Source: Hyphomicrobium sp. (GTDB taxonomy: Bacteria; Pseudomonadota; Alphaproteobacteria; Rhizobiales; Hyphomicrobiaceae). From it: a DNA stretch of 64,000 bases. Of the stretch, positions 1 through 8,894 are shown piece after piece. The stretch covers positions 1 to 64,000 of the forward strand of contig PERI01000001.1 of the NCBI GenBank assembly GCA_002928515.1, read 5' to 3'. Numbering within the stretch: the first letter of the stretch is position 1; every line of letters starts with the position of its first letter. A program made the position numbers and the translations under genes. The notes under the pieces are model-generated. The model worked only from the letters and a program-made list of their open reading frames with translations, was not told where the DNA came from and did not search any database.

Positions 1-1089
1 CTCGCCTTCGGTGCTGCCGCTGCCATGACGCTATGTTACGGCGGTTTCGTTCATGTATTGCAAAAAGGCGTTGCGCCGCTTCCGCCGGAAGAGCGCGTCA
101 AGGCACGGCCGGTTCTGATCGGTGGCACGTTGCTCATTATGCTTGGGTCTGCATATCCCAACGTCATCGTTGCGGGCGGCGGCCTTGCAGCTAACATCGA
201 AGATCGCAGCTACATCGCCTCGGTTGCAGCCGTTGGCGATAGCTTGAAAGCCGCTGCTCAATCGGGCGAGCAGATCGAAACCGTTGTGGCCGCTGGCGCA
301 GCCAAAATCGTAGGACTTTCAGAACTAGAAGCGACGGGAGGTTTAAGTGGGTCACCATCGTCCGGTGCGCTGGCTGATCTGATAGCCGCCAAAGCCCGCG
401 CCTTGACCGATTTACAAACCGAGCTTTCGGGGCCGCGCGAGCGCGTCAACGATGAGATTTCTCGCATCGATCAATCGACCGACAAAATGCGTTCATCGCT
501 GATCGCAAAAGATTTAAAGCCGGATGAACGGCGCGCGCTCATGCAGCGTCACGGCGATGAGGCACGATCTGCGGCAATCGCTATCCGGTCGCTGACACCG
601 GTGGCCGCACTGCAGTCCCTGGCCGACGATTTGATGGGCCCACAAACAGAGCCGAAATGGTCGAAGAAGCCAGAGACGCGTAGCAACCAGGAAGACGGTT
701 TCCGAAAGTACAAGGATGAGCTGAAGCGTCTTGGCAAATCCATTGCCCGGCATACCGATGAGCTTCAGGAATCCCTGAAGGTGAAAGTGCCAATCTATGA
801 TCCGCCACCAACATCGGTGCTGGTCGTCAAGCATTGGTCGGCCCTCACCAATACTTATGCACTGGCCGTCGCGCTCGATGGTTTGCCACTCGTTTTGTAT
901 TTTATCGCGTGTGTTCTGCACGACGCCGCGCGCCGGGTGACGCGTGAAACGCTCGCCAAGGACATGCCATCGCCATCGCAGACGACGGATGTCGAGCTAG
1001 GCCCGCATCCTCATGCGACGGCCGCCCGCGCGCGGTCGACATCGACCGTTCGCCGCAATGGTCGCGTCGATGCCGACGAAACGCAGTGA
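1..1089 (+). CDS. Membrane protein of unknown function, 5' end outside window
   Basis: The reading frame is open from base 1, so the start lies left of the window; 362 residues are visible. They show a hydrophobic helix at about residues 1-21, a second at about 38-60, then a long charged, probably coiled-coil stretch (about 120-280) and a third helix near 290-310, followed by a basic Ser/Thr/Arg-rich tail. I do not recognise the family. The next gene begins 7 bases after the stop, suggesting an operon with the two following genes. Its position in front of a tRNA gene together with an excisionase-like regulator suggests it belongs to a genomic island, but no conjugation or phage motif is visible. 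Confidence 0.7.
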   Translation, partial: LAFGAAAAMTLCYGGFVHVLQKGVAPLPPEERVKARPVLIGGTLLIMLGSAYPNVIVAGGGLAANIEDRSYIASVAAVGDSLKAAAQSGEQIETVVAAGAAKIVGLSELEATGGLSGSPSSGALADLIAAKARALTDLQTELSGPRERVNDEISRIDQSTDKMRSSLIAKDLKPDERRALMQRHGDEARSAAIAIRSLTPVAALQSLADDLMGPQTEPKWSKKPETRSNQEDGFRKYKDELKRLGKSIARHTDELQESLKVKVPIYDPPPTSVLVVKHWSALTNTYALAVALDGLPLVLYFIACVLHDAARRVTRETLAKDMPSPSQTTDVELGPHPHATAARARSTSTVRRNGRVDADETQ

Positions 1090-1096
1090 GGGTGCC

Positions 1097-1582
1097 ATGT
1101 GGGATAGTTTTACAGAAGTCATTCCGGCATCAGTCGTGATCGGCGTCGGCTTGGTGGTTGGCACGGCGTATCTGATGGCCCCGGAAGTGGGCCGTCGGAT
1201 CGCAGATCGTACGGCGATGGCACAGTGCCAAGCGAATGCCGAGGCACTGACGTCAGGCAATCCAGATACACAGATTAACCGCCAGTTGGGCATGGCGGTA
1301 CTCGAAGCCATTGCCGGCCATTTTCCAGGCACGCTTATCGGCGAGGCAGGGTTGCACTTAAAGGGTCAGATGCAATCGGCCGCCAATCAGTCGATATCAA
1401 ATGTCGTCGATACTTGCCGGTGCCTGATCGAACAGGTTGTTCACGACCCAGCCACGCGCACGGAGCTGACGATCTGGCTCTTGTCGCTTCGCATCGTGGA
1501 ACAGCGGCGCGTTGCCAACCTCGGCAGCGAAATGGCGATAAAAGCCAGGCTCGGACATTGCCGGGGAGGGGTGATGCCATGA
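1097..1582 (+). CDS. Small single-pass membrane protein, unknown function
   Basis: This 161-residue protein starts at the ATG at 1097, preceded by a GAGGG-type ribosome site that overlaps the end of the previous gene; an in-frame ATG at 1013 would overlap that gene by 77 bases and is less likely. One membrane helix lies at about residues 8-30 and the rest is soluble, with several cysteines (TCRCL). No domain is recognised. The stop overlaps the next start (ATGA), so the two are probably translationally coupled. Part of the putative island operon at the left edge. Confidence 0.6.
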   Translation: MWDSFTEVIPASVVIGVGLVVGTAYLMAPEVGRRIADRTAMAQCQANAEALTSGNPDTQINRQLGMAVLEAIAGHFPGTLIGEAGLHLKGQMQSAANQSISNVVDTCRCLIEQVVHDPATRTELTIWLLSLRIVEQRRVANLGSEMAIKARLGHCRGGVMP

Positions 1583-1989
1583 CCCAGCATGATGTCCAGT
1601 GCGAAGCGGGTGGCTGCACGTTATCTGGCGGCATTCTATCGACGCCCAAGCAGGTATTCATTCTTCGCGATGTGGATCACGTCGAATGCCGCCGACCGCT
1701 GATGGCACTGCTTGCGCCGGTCGCCGCAGGCTTCAGCGCCATTAGTATTCGCTTCTCCGACATTCTAGATGTCAACGAGATGGTTTGTATGATCGGACTT
1801 CCTTTGGGCGGGCTGATCATCGCCCGCGAGATCGGCACCCTGAAAATCCATTCGCTCTCACTGAGAGGTGAGAGAATTTGGGGGTCATACCATCAACTAA
1901 AAAGAATTCACGACGCGATGGCGGTTGCCATGCAAGTCACAAAACAACCACTGCATCGAAATCATCCGACGACCGAAGTAGATTCATAA
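1579..1989 (+). CDS. Small membrane protein, unknown function
   Basis: This 136-residue protein starts at an ATG that overlaps the upstream stop codon by ATGA. It has a Cys-containing N-terminus (EAGGC), two hydrophobic stretches at roughly residues 40-60 and 66-84, and a basic cytoplasmic-looking C-terminal part. I do not recognise a family. It is the last of three tightly packed membrane-protein genes and is followed 19 bases later by a helix-turn-helix gene, which fits an accessory or island module. Confidence 0.6.
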   Translation: MTQHDVQCEAGGCTLSGGILSTPKQVFILRDVDHVECRRPLMALLAPVAAGFSAISIRFSDILDVNEMVCMIGLPLGGLIIAREIGTLKIHSLSLRGERIWGSYHQLKRIHDAMAVAMQVTKQPLHRNHPTTEVDS

Positions 1990-2008
1990 TGTACATTCAG
2001 AGGGTGTC

Positions 2009-2215
2009 ATGACTGAGTATTTAACCACAAAAGAAGCCGCCAGAATTGTGCGTTTATCGCCACGAACACTTGAGCGTCTTCGACTGACAGGAGATGGCCC
2101 TAAGTTTTTGAAGGCAGGAATTGGCCTTCGTGCAAAAGTTTTGTATCGCATTACAGACTTGCAAGCATGGATTGAGCGCAGTGATTATCAATCTACAGCT
2201 GAGTATCAAATGTAG
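2009..2215 (+). CDS. AlpA/excisionase-like helix-turn-helix protein
   Basis: This 68-residue protein has the layout of the MerR-like HTH_17/AlpA families: a helix-turn-helix at residues 5-30 (LTTKEAARIVRLSPRTLERL), then a short wing (GDGPKFLKAG ... VLYRITDLQAWIE). Members act as excisionases or as activators of integrase genes in prophages and integrative elements. Its place at the edge of a block of unknown genes beside the 3' end of a tRNA gene fits such a role. Start: ATG at 2009 with an AGAGGGTG ribosome site. The integrase itself is not in the window. Confidence 0.75.
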   Translation: MTEYLTTKEAARIVRLSPRTLERLRLTGDGPKFLKAGIGLRAKVLYRITDLQAWIERSDYQSTAEYQM

Positions 2216-2578
2216 TTCAGGTCATTCATTACTATAGGTAGTTGCCGTGCTCTTGAAGCTTATGTGCAGTTGGCTCGCTTATGCCTGCTGTACTTAAAAA
2301 TATTCATCCGGCTTAGTAGCTAAGCCCTCAAGCTTGAGAGCAGCGTCTGCTGCAACTTTTCGATTTTCCAAAGCTCAGTTTCAACAAGCCGCATCGGCCA
2401 TCGCTGTTTGATGGTCGCAATATGTGTGGCTGTCAGGAAGCATGCATTCCAAATACGCCAGTCACGCAATAAACGCTGCGCAAAATGAAGCGACTGCTTC
2501 CCCGCTGCTTCCCCGGACTAAAAAGATTACGCGCTCCAAAAATACCGCTAATTAAGTTTTTGAATGTTATTATTAAAA
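2216..2578. other. AT-rich gap between island genes and tRNA-Arg
   Basis: There is no convincing gene here. It contains a short tandem repeat (CTGCTTCCCCG, 2493-2515). A minus-strand frame of about 65 codons is open over roughly 2325-2520, but it has no start codon near its 5' end. If the island integrated into the tRNA, its attachment core should lie at the right end of this gap, overlapping the tRNA 3' end. Confidence 0.4.
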
Positions 2579-2655
2579 TGGCGCACCCGGTAGGATTCGA
2601 ACCTACGACCTCTGCCTTCGGAGGGCAGCACTCTATCCAGCTGAGCTACGGGTGC
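2579..2655 (-). tRNA. tRNA-Arg(CCG)
   Basis: On the minus strand the acceptor arms GCACCCG (2649-2655) and CGGGTGC (2583-2589) pair; the D arm, a 5-bp anticodon stem CTGCC/GGCAG around loop CTCCGAA, and a T arm with GGTTCGAATCC are all present. The anticodon CCG reads CGG (Arg). The 3' CCA is encoded (2579-2581). The 3' end faces the putative island on the left, the usual arrangement for integration into a tRNA gene. Confidence 0.96.
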
Positions 2656-2808
2656 ATCGCGATTGCGTGATACCGCATTCGCTGCTCAGTCGCAAATCAT
2701 CGTCCGAGCAGAAGAAGGACCGCCTGGGCGCACTCTGGCCCAGGCGTAAACGGAGTTAGATTTGACGTGCACGCTTGAGATGCCAAACCGTCAAATGGCT
2801 CGTTCAGA

Positions 2809-3132
2809 TCAAGCGCGGCAGGGTCTAGCAACGACCACGCACTTCGCCAGCAGGATCGCGCCTTTTTTGCAGTCCCAGCGAACAAGGCGTGCCTTGTTCA
2901 AATTGGCATAGCGTCGGCCATAGACGTTCTCGGCGCGGTTTTCCCAGTCGGCGCGGGCGGCGGAACGGGCGATGGCGGTGCCCTGTCCAAGAATGCCAGT
3001 GCTAGAAGCCGATCCTTGGATCGCGCCGAGGCAGACCGGCGGGCGGCGTTTGGCTTCAGCTTCACCTGCTATGCTGAATAATGGCGCTGCCAATACTGCT
3101 AGCAGCAGTGTCTTTTTGAATATCGCGGACAT
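2809..3132 (-). CDS. Small secreted protein, unknown function
   Basis: A 107-residue protein with a classical signal peptide (residues 1-25: basic start, hydrophobic core, then AEA/K). The mature part has three cysteines (VCLG, DCKK, KCVV) and an Ala/Arg-rich central helix followed by YGRRYANLNKARLVRWDC. The start at 3132 is chosen because GAGGGGA lies just upstream and it places the signal peptide at the N-terminus; a 25-residue longer frame exists but is not preceded by a ribosome site. Small secreted cysteine-containing proteins of this type are frequent in Hyphomicrobiales; no function is known to me. Confidence 0.65.
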   Translation of the reverse strand: MSAIFKKTLLLAVLAAPLFSIAGEAEAKRRPPVCLGAIQGSASSTGILGQGTAIARSAARADWENRAENVYGRRYANLNKARLVRWDCKKGAILLAKCVVVARPCRA

Positions 3133-3323
3133 GAAAATTCCCCTCGACTGACGTTTGTTGTCATGGGCTTTTGGCTCATTGGCCTCAAAGCCGCGCCAAG
3201 AAGCCATGTGACCTTAGGCGTGTCAACGCACGAACCCGCGCTTGCTGACAGGCCGACAGCGTCCGGTTGAAAGTGTTGCGCTGCCGCCTTCCCTTGATGG
3301 GCGATCTGCCTATAGTGCGCCGC

Positions 3324-6300
3324 ATGAGTGAGATCAGCCCGAAAAAAATGACCAAAAAGCCTTCAACCTCGACGGTACCGGCCGGGGAAGAGGTGCCGAT
3401 CATCAAAGGCAGCCACGTCTATTTGATTGATGGGTCTGGCTACATTTTCCGCGCGTTTCATGCTTTGCCACCACTCACGCGACCTTCAGATGGATTGCCG
3501 GTCGGGGCCGTCCACGGTTTTTGCCAGATGCTGTGGAAGTTATTGCGCGAAACGAAATCGTCAGAAGCGCCAACACACCTTGCTGTGATTTTTGATGCAG
3601 GGCGTGAGACGTTTCGTAACGAGATTTATCCGGCCTACAAGGCGCAGCGCCCGCCTCCGCCTGATGAGCTTATTCCGCAGTTCGCGCTGATCCGAGATGC
3701 CGTCAAATCGTTTCAGGTCGCATGCGTCGAGCATGATGGATTCGAGGCCGACGACATTATTGCGACCTATGCACGACATGTTGTTGATGGCGGTGGCGAC
3801 GTTACCATCGTTTCGTCGGACAAGGATTTGATGCAACTCGTGCGTCCTGGCGTTACGATGTTCGACGGCATGAAAGCCAAGCGCATTGGCCGCGACGAAG
3901 TGATCGAAAAGTTCGGTGTCGCGCCGAACAAGGTCGTCGATGTGCAGGCGCTGGCTGGCGACAGCATCGACAACGTGCCAGGCGTGCCCGGTATCGGTAT
4001 CAAGACCGCTGCCGAATTGATCGGCGAATATGGGGATCTCGATACTCTGCTGGAACGTGCGGGCGAGATCAAGCAGCCGAAACGGCGCGAAAAACTGATC
4101 GAGTTTGCCGAACAGGCGCGCATCTCGCGCGAACTCGTGCGCTTGAAAGACGATGTGCCGGTTGAAATTCCGGTTGCACAATTGGGTGTGCATGATCCCG
4201 ATCCCAAGACGCTGCTGACGTTTTTGCGCGCGATGGAATTCAATACTCTGACGAAACGGATCGCAGAAGGTTTAGGGGTAGAGGCTCCACCGCCACTCGA
4301 TACTTCAGTCGGTGCGTCGGTCGCGAAGGAATCGTCGCGTGATGCAACTGAAGCAGATGCTTCCTTAGCGCCTGCGAGAACACGTTCGCACTCCGACACG
4401 GGTGCGGCCACCCCGCATGCCGCAGTGGCGTTTCAATCGCGAGCGTTGGCGGCCGTTCCGTTCGATCGCAGTGCTTATGAAACTGTAACGACGACCAAGG
4501 CATTGCAGGCATGGGTCGATGCCGCATTTGAAGCCGGTCGTGTGGCGTTCGATACCGAGACAACAGGTTTGGATAGTCATCGTGCGGAGTTGGTCGGCGT
4601 TTCGCTGGCTGTTACGCCGGGCCATGCTTGCTATATGCCGCTCGCGCATCGTGAGGGGGCCAGTGATCTGTTCGGTGGTGGCGGCTTAGCACCTGGGCAG
4701 ATGCCGGTGCGCGATGCACTCGCGATCCTGAAGCCGATGCTTGAAGACCCGAGCGTTTTGAAAATCGGCCAGAACTTAAAATTCGACATGCTGGTTATGG
4801 CGCGCCACGGCATCGCGATCGCTCCGCTCGATGACACTATGCTGTTGTCGTATGCGCTCGATGGCGGGCGCGGGGGACACGGCATGGATGACTTATCCGA
4901 ACGCCATCTTGCTCACACATGCATTCCATTCAGCAGCGTCATTGAGCATGCGCCTGGAGTCAAAAAGTCCGACAAAAATTTTGCTGGCGTTCCAATTGCA
5001 AAGGCGACGGAATATGCGGCTGAGGATGCCGATGTGACGTTGCGCCTTTGGCTGAAATTGAAGCCGCGCCTTCCCGCTGAGCGCATGACGACGGTTTATG
5101 AAACGCTGGAACGCCCCCTTGTTCCTGTTATCGCGGATATGGAAAAAGCAGGGATTAAAGTCGATCGCGCTATTCTATCTCGCTTATCGAGCACATTTGC
5201 GCAGCGGGCCGCACGACTCGAAGAAGAAGTTTATGAGTTGGCTGGCCACAAATTCAATTTAGCGTCACCTAAGCAACTCGGTGAATTTCTGTTCGATAAT
5301 TTGAAATTGCCTGGCGGCAAAAAAACAAAATCCGGTCAATGGGAGACGCGTGCAGGCTTGCTCGACGATCTGGCCGCCAACGAAGAATTACCAACGGATG
5401 CACGTCGCCTCATCAATACGATGCTGGAATGGCGTCAGCTCACCAAGCTGAAATCGACATATACGGATGCGCTCCCTGAGTTTGTCGATCCGGATAGCGG
5501 GCGCATTCATACAAGTTACGCGCTCGCATCAACGACCACGGGACGGTTGTCGTCGTCCGATCCTAACCTTCAGAACATTCCAATCCGCACGAAGGAGGGG
5601 CGCGAAATTCGCACAGCTTTCATTGCCGATAAGGGCATGAAGTTGGTTTCGGCTGACTACTCGCAGATTGAGCTGCGGGTTCTGGCGCACGTTGCCGATA
5701 TTCCGCAGCTGAAGAAGGCATTTGCGAACGGACTTGATATTCATGCCATGACGGCGTCAGAAATGTTCGGTGTGCCGGTGAAGGATATGCCGTCCGACGT
5801 GCGGCGTCGCGCCAAAGCGATCAACTTCGGCATCATCTATGGCATCTCGGCGTTTGGGCTGGCCAATCAGCTTGGTATTTCGCGCGAGGAAGCTGGCGAC
5901 TATATCAAAACGTATTTTCAGCGGTTCCCTGGCATCCGCGATTACATGGATGCAACCAAGAAAGCGGCGCACGCGCAAGGGTATGTGGAAACTATTTTTG
6001 GTCGGAGAATTCATTATCCCGAGATCAACACGAAAAATCCGTCGATGCGCGGGTTTTTGGAGCGTGCTGCCATCAACGCGCCGATACAAGGTTCCGCCGC
6101 TGATATCATTCGTCGGGCGATGATCCGCATGCCAGCGGCTCTTGATCGAGCGGAACTTGGCGGCGCGCGGATGCTCTTGCAAGTTCATGACGAACTGGTC
6201 TTCGAAGCGAAGGCCGTTGATGTCGAGAAGCTTATGGCTACTGCGCGGCATGTTATGGAGACGGCAGCAGAACCGGCAGTGAAACTCTCAGTTCCCATTC

Positions 6301-6344
6301 ATGTTGATGCGAAAGCTGCGGATAATTGGGACGAGGCGCATTGA
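3324..6344 (+). CDS. polA: DNA polymerase I
   Basis: This 1006-residue repair and Okazaki-fragment polymerase has all three classical domains. The 5'-3' nuclease spans about residues 30-320 (VYLIDGSGYIFRAFHA, FEADDIIAT, SSDKDLMQL). The 3'-5' exonuclease spans about 400-600, and its active-site Asp and Glu are kept (AFDTETTGLD), so proofreading is predicted to be functional. The polymerase domain carries motif A (DYSQIELRVLAH, about 773), motif B (RRRAKAINFGIIYG, about 826) and motif C (QVHDELVFE, about 950). A Pro/Ala-rich linker lies at about 320-390. ATG 3324 is chosen; ATG 3267 and ATG 3348 are in frame. It is longer than the E. coli enzyme (928) because of the N-terminal extension and linker. 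Confidence 0.97.
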   Translation: MSEISPKKMTKKPSTSTVPAGEEVPIIKGSHVYLIDGSGYIFRAFHALPPLTRPSDGLPVGAVHGFCQMLWKLLRETKSSEAPTHLAVIFDAGRETFRNEIYPAYKAQRPPPPDELIPQFALIRDAVKSFQVACVEHDGFEADDIIATYARHVVDGGGDVTIVSSDKDLMQLVRPGVTMFDGMKAKRIGRDEVIEKFGVAPNKVVDVQALAGDSIDNVPGVPGIGIKTAAELIGEYGDLDTLLERAGEIKQPKRREKLIEFAEQARISRELVRLKDDVPVEIPVAQLGVHDPDPKTLLTFLRAMEFNTLTKRIAEGLGVEAPPPLDTSVGASVAKESSRDATEADASLAPARTRSHSDTGAATPHAAVAFQSRALAAVPFDRSAYETVTTTKALQAWVDAAFEAGRVAFDTETTGLDSHRAELVGVSLAVTPGHACYMPLAHREGASDLFGGGGLAPGQMPVRDALAILKPMLEDPSVLKIGQNLKFDMLVMARHGIAIAPLDDTMLLSYALDGGRGGHGMDDLSERHLAHTCIPFSSVIEHAPGVKKSDKNFAGVPIAKATEYAAEDADVTLRLWLKLKPRLPAERMTTVYETLERPLVPVIADMEKAGIKVDRAILSRLSSTFAQRAARLEEEVYELAGHKFNLASPKQLGEFLFDNLKLPGGKKTKSGQWETRAGLLDDLAANEELPTDARRLINTMLEWRQLTKLKSTYTDALPEFVDPDSGRIHTSYALASTTTGRLSSSDPNLQNIPIRTKEGREIRTAFIADKGMKLVSADYSQIELRVLAHVADIPQLKKAFANGLDIHAMTASEMFGVPVKDMPSDVRRRAKAINFGIIYGISAFGLANQLGISREEAGDYIKTYFQRFPGIRDYMDATKKAAHAQGYVETIFGRRIHYPEINTKNPSMRGFLERAAINAPIQGSAADIIRRAMIRMPAALDRAELGGARMLLQVHDELVFEAKAVDVEKLMATARHVMETAAEPAVKLSVPIHVDAKAADNWDEAH

Positions 6345-6375
6345 TTGCTGGCCTTCGTCGGACGCCGTTGTTGTG

Positions 6376-6849
6376 TCAGGAACTCGGAGGCGCTTCATTG
6401 GGTGGCTTTGGATTTTCATCGACCTTTGGCCACATACTCTTCATCATGGAATCTGCGAACAGTACAAGAAGTGCCAGCACCGTTACAAATCCTGCCAATT
6501 CAACGTCACCGGTACCCGCCAACAATCCGATAGCTGCGGTCAGCCAAATTGATGCGGCCGTCGTCAGTCCTTTGATCGTCTTCATGCTGTCGGATTGAAG
6601 AATAACGCCGCCACCCAGGAAGCCGATGCCGGTCACGACACCTTGAGCCACGCGGCTAAAGCCATCGGAGTCGCCAGCTTTTAATGCAGCAATCACGGCT
6701 GCGCATGCACCGAGACAGACAAGTGCTAGCGTCCGCGATCCTGTCGGCATGCCACGTCGGTCTCGTTCGAAACCAATTGCTGCACCGCAGATCATAGCTA
6801 TTGTCAAGCGCACCATGCACTCGAAGTCAGTTGGTGGAATGATCGTCAT
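6376..6849 (-). CDS. MgtC/SapB family membrane protein
   Basis: This 157-residue protein matches the membrane domain of MgtC/SapB: four to five helices with the conserved GAAIGFERDRRGMPTGSRT segment (residues 22-40), then LVCLGA and GIGFLGGGVIL (about 74-84). The soluble C-terminal domain of true MgtC virulence proteins is missing; the tail is short and Pro-rich. The short form is common in free-living bacteria and is linked to Mg2+ homeostasis or membrane potential, though its exact role is unsettled. It is convergent with polA and lies 12 bases downstream of phaZ on the same strand, so it may be co-transcribed with phaZ. Confidence 0.9.
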   Translation of the reverse strand: MTIIPPTDFECMVRLTIAMICGAAIGFERDRRGMPTGSRTLALVCLGACAAVIAALKAGDSDGFSRVAQGVVTGIGFLGGGVILQSDSMKTIKGLTTAASIWLTAAIGLLAGTGDVELAGFVTVLALLVLFADSMMKSMWPKVDENPKPPNEAPPSS

Positions 6850-6861
6850 AGCGCTCTGGCT

Positions 6862-8268
6862 TTATTCGCCGGCTGTTGGCGGATGTTTGCCGTTTGCGCC
6901 ATTTAAGGCGCCATTGGCTTTGGATGCTGGCTTTGATGCGGCCTTCGATTGATCCCAATGTGGCGCAGTATCGGGGGTATCTTTAATGACGCGATAAGGT
7001 TGCGGCATCCGCGTGTCTTCGCCGCCGGTTAATCTCTTGTATTGAATGGTACGAATGAATTCACGGATGCGCGGCTGAATTTCTGTGCGCCAGCGCGTGC
7101 CGTTGAATACGCCGTAGTGGCCGACGCCTTGCTGCACGTAGTGCACCTTCTCGTCGTGTGAAATTGACGTGCACAGATCGTGCGCAGCTTCGGTTTGACC
7201 AAGTCCGCAAATATCGTCGCGCTCGCCTTCAACCGTCATAAGCGCGGTTTTTTTGATCGCTGAGCAATCGACAAGTTCATTGCGGTGCACGAGTTTTTTG
7301 TCGGGCAGCAAATGGTCTTGGAAAACTGTTTGGACCGTCTGCAAATAGAATTCTGCTGTGAGGTCCATGACAGCGAGATATTCTTCGTAGAAATCTTGAT
7401 GCTGTTTGACGCTGTCGCAATCGCCCTGCACGAGATTGTTAAACAGGCCAACGTGCGCATCCATGTGGCGTTCGAGATTCATCGTCATGAAGCCTGTGAG
7501 CTGCATGAAGCCTGGGTAAACGGGCCGCATGAAGCCTGCATGCGGAAACGGCACTGCGGAGATAACGTTTTGTTCGAACCAGTTGATCGAGCGTTGTCCG
7601 GCGAGGTCGTTGACTTTGGTCGGATTGCGGCGCGTGTCGATGGGACCGCCCATCAAAACCAGTGAGGTGGGTTGGCAATCATCATTACGCGCAGCCATCA
7701 GCGCAGTCGCAACGAGAGCCGGTACGGCTGGTTGGCAAACAGCAATGACGTGCGTGTTGGTACCAATAAAACGAACGAAGTCGATGCAGTAATCGACGAA
7801 ATCGTCGAAATCGAAACGGCCCATCGCTACGGGAACGTTTCGTGCATCCGTCCAGTCGGTGACATAGACATCATGTTCAGGCAGCATGGCCTGAACTGTT
7901 CCGCGCAGCAGTGTCGCGTAGTGACCAGACATCGGTGCGATGATCAAAACTTTTGGATCGTAACGCTTGCCAACAACGGCTTCATCACGTTCGAAGTGGA
8001 TCAAATTGCAGAACGGTTTTGAGAGCACCACCTCTTCTTTGATTGGAACGGTGAGGCCGGAAATTTGAACGCTTTTAATTCCGAATTCTGGCTTGCCGTA
8101 GCGGCGCGTAATGTTTTCAAAAACCTCGCAGGCGGCGCGCATGTTTTTGCCGACCGTTGTGTTCTTCATCGGGTTCATCGGCCAGTCGAGCGTTTGACGC
8201 AGCGCCTGCATACCGAATCTCATAGGGGACATGAACGCGTGGGCCATTTCATAGGCGTAATAGTTCAT
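6862..8268 (-). CDS. phaZ: Intracellular polyhydroxyalkanoate depolymerase
   Basis: This 468-residue enzyme belongs to the intracellular PHB depolymerase family, which degrades native PHA granules in the cytoplasm. There is no signal peptide. The nucleophile elbow carries cysteine instead of serine (VCQPAV, Cys178), as in the Cupriavidus PhaZa1 type. The acid is in GERDD (Asp351 or Asp352) and the histidine in GVGHYGVF (His384). The C-terminal PHB_depo_C region ends in FNGTRWRTEIQPRIREFI, followed by a low-complexity tail of about 45 residues. Start ATG 8268 is preceded by AAGGAAG. Together with the phasin-like gene at 14283 it indicates that the organism stores and mobilises PHB. Confidence 0.95.
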   Translation of the reverse strand: MNYYAYEMAHAFMSPMRFGMQALRQTLDWPMNPMKNTTVGKNMRAACEVFENITRRYGKPEFGIKSVQISGLTVPIKEEVVLSKPFCNLIHFERDEAVVGKRYDPKVLIIAPMSGHYATLLRGTVQAMLPEHDVYVTDWTDARNVPVAMGRFDFDDFVDYCIDFVRFIGTNTHVIAVCQPAVPALVATALMAARNDDCQPTSLVLMGGPIDTRRNPTKVNDLAGQRSINWFEQNVISAVPFPHAGFMRPVYPGFMQLTGFMTMNLERHMDAHVGLFNNLVQGDCDSVKQHQDFYEEYLAVMDLTAEFYLQTVQTVFQDHLLPDKKLVHRNELVDCSAIKKTALMTVEGERDDICGLGQTEAAHDLCTSISHDEKVHYVQQGVGHYGVFNGTRWRTEIQPRIREFIRTIQYKRLTGGEDTRMPQPYRVIKDTPDTAPHWDQSKAASKPASKANGALNGANGKHPPTAGE

Positions 8269-8894
8269 CGTCCGCTCTTCCTTTTTCTTTTGTCAGGTGC
8301 GTTTCGCACCTGCGGTAGGAATGCTTATGGGCAGTCAAACTATAACGCAGACAGACTGCATTTGTTCTCAGCGCAGTGCACAACTGGCGCAGTTGCGCTT
8401 AGATGGTGCATCGCAAGAGTATAATCCGATCCGTGGCAGCAACAATCGATAAATCGTGAGCTTGCCTAATGATAGGGCTGGAACGTGCAGGAAAGGTACA
8501 GTGCTTTTGATAGTAAGCCACACTCATTTGCCTGCGTTGATCTTGTGCAACGCCGCGCTTCTTGTCGTGCAGGTATGCGATTCTCTGAATTACAGCCGGA
8601 GCCGCACTAATTCATCGCAAAATATGCCGACAAGTCAGCGGAGCTCTATCGAGTAGCGATGGTCTCGAAATAAAGCTGCAAGTGTTTATGACGCGCAGAA
8701 AATTATTGCAGACGTTTGCTGCGAGCAGCCTTTGGAGCCCCTGCGACACCACTTTTGCGGTGTCGCTTATGCTGCGCTAACTTTTTGTTTTGCTCACCAA
8801 CTGCGGTCCAGTAGATGCAGAGCTACGGCAACGCTGAGCTCAGGACGGGAGTCCGTGAGAGTTCTCAGCACGGCCGCAGAGCATGATGCAGCGA
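8269..8894. other. Long intergenic region phaZ-infA
   Basis: About 625 bases without a supported gene. It should hold the phaZ promoter (minus strand) and the 3' end of the infA transcript. One perfect 8-bp hairpin (GCGACACC/GGTGTCGC, 8743-8766) lacks a T-run on either strand. A plus-strand frame at 8501-8656 begins with GTG after AGGAAAGG, but its composition is not persuasive. Confidence 0.5.

Noticed and set aside
2325-2520. Open minus-strand frame of about 65 codons
   Set aside because: It has no start codon near the 5' end, no ribosome site and no recognisable family; it could be a relic of an island gene but cannot be supported.
2485-2670. Plus-strand frame across tRNA-Arg
   Set aside because: It translates the antisense of the tRNA, a well-known source of false proteins in databases.
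8456-8656. Plus-strand 66-codon frame
   Set aside because: A GTG with AGGAAAGG lies inside it, but codon use and composition look random and it does not match a family.
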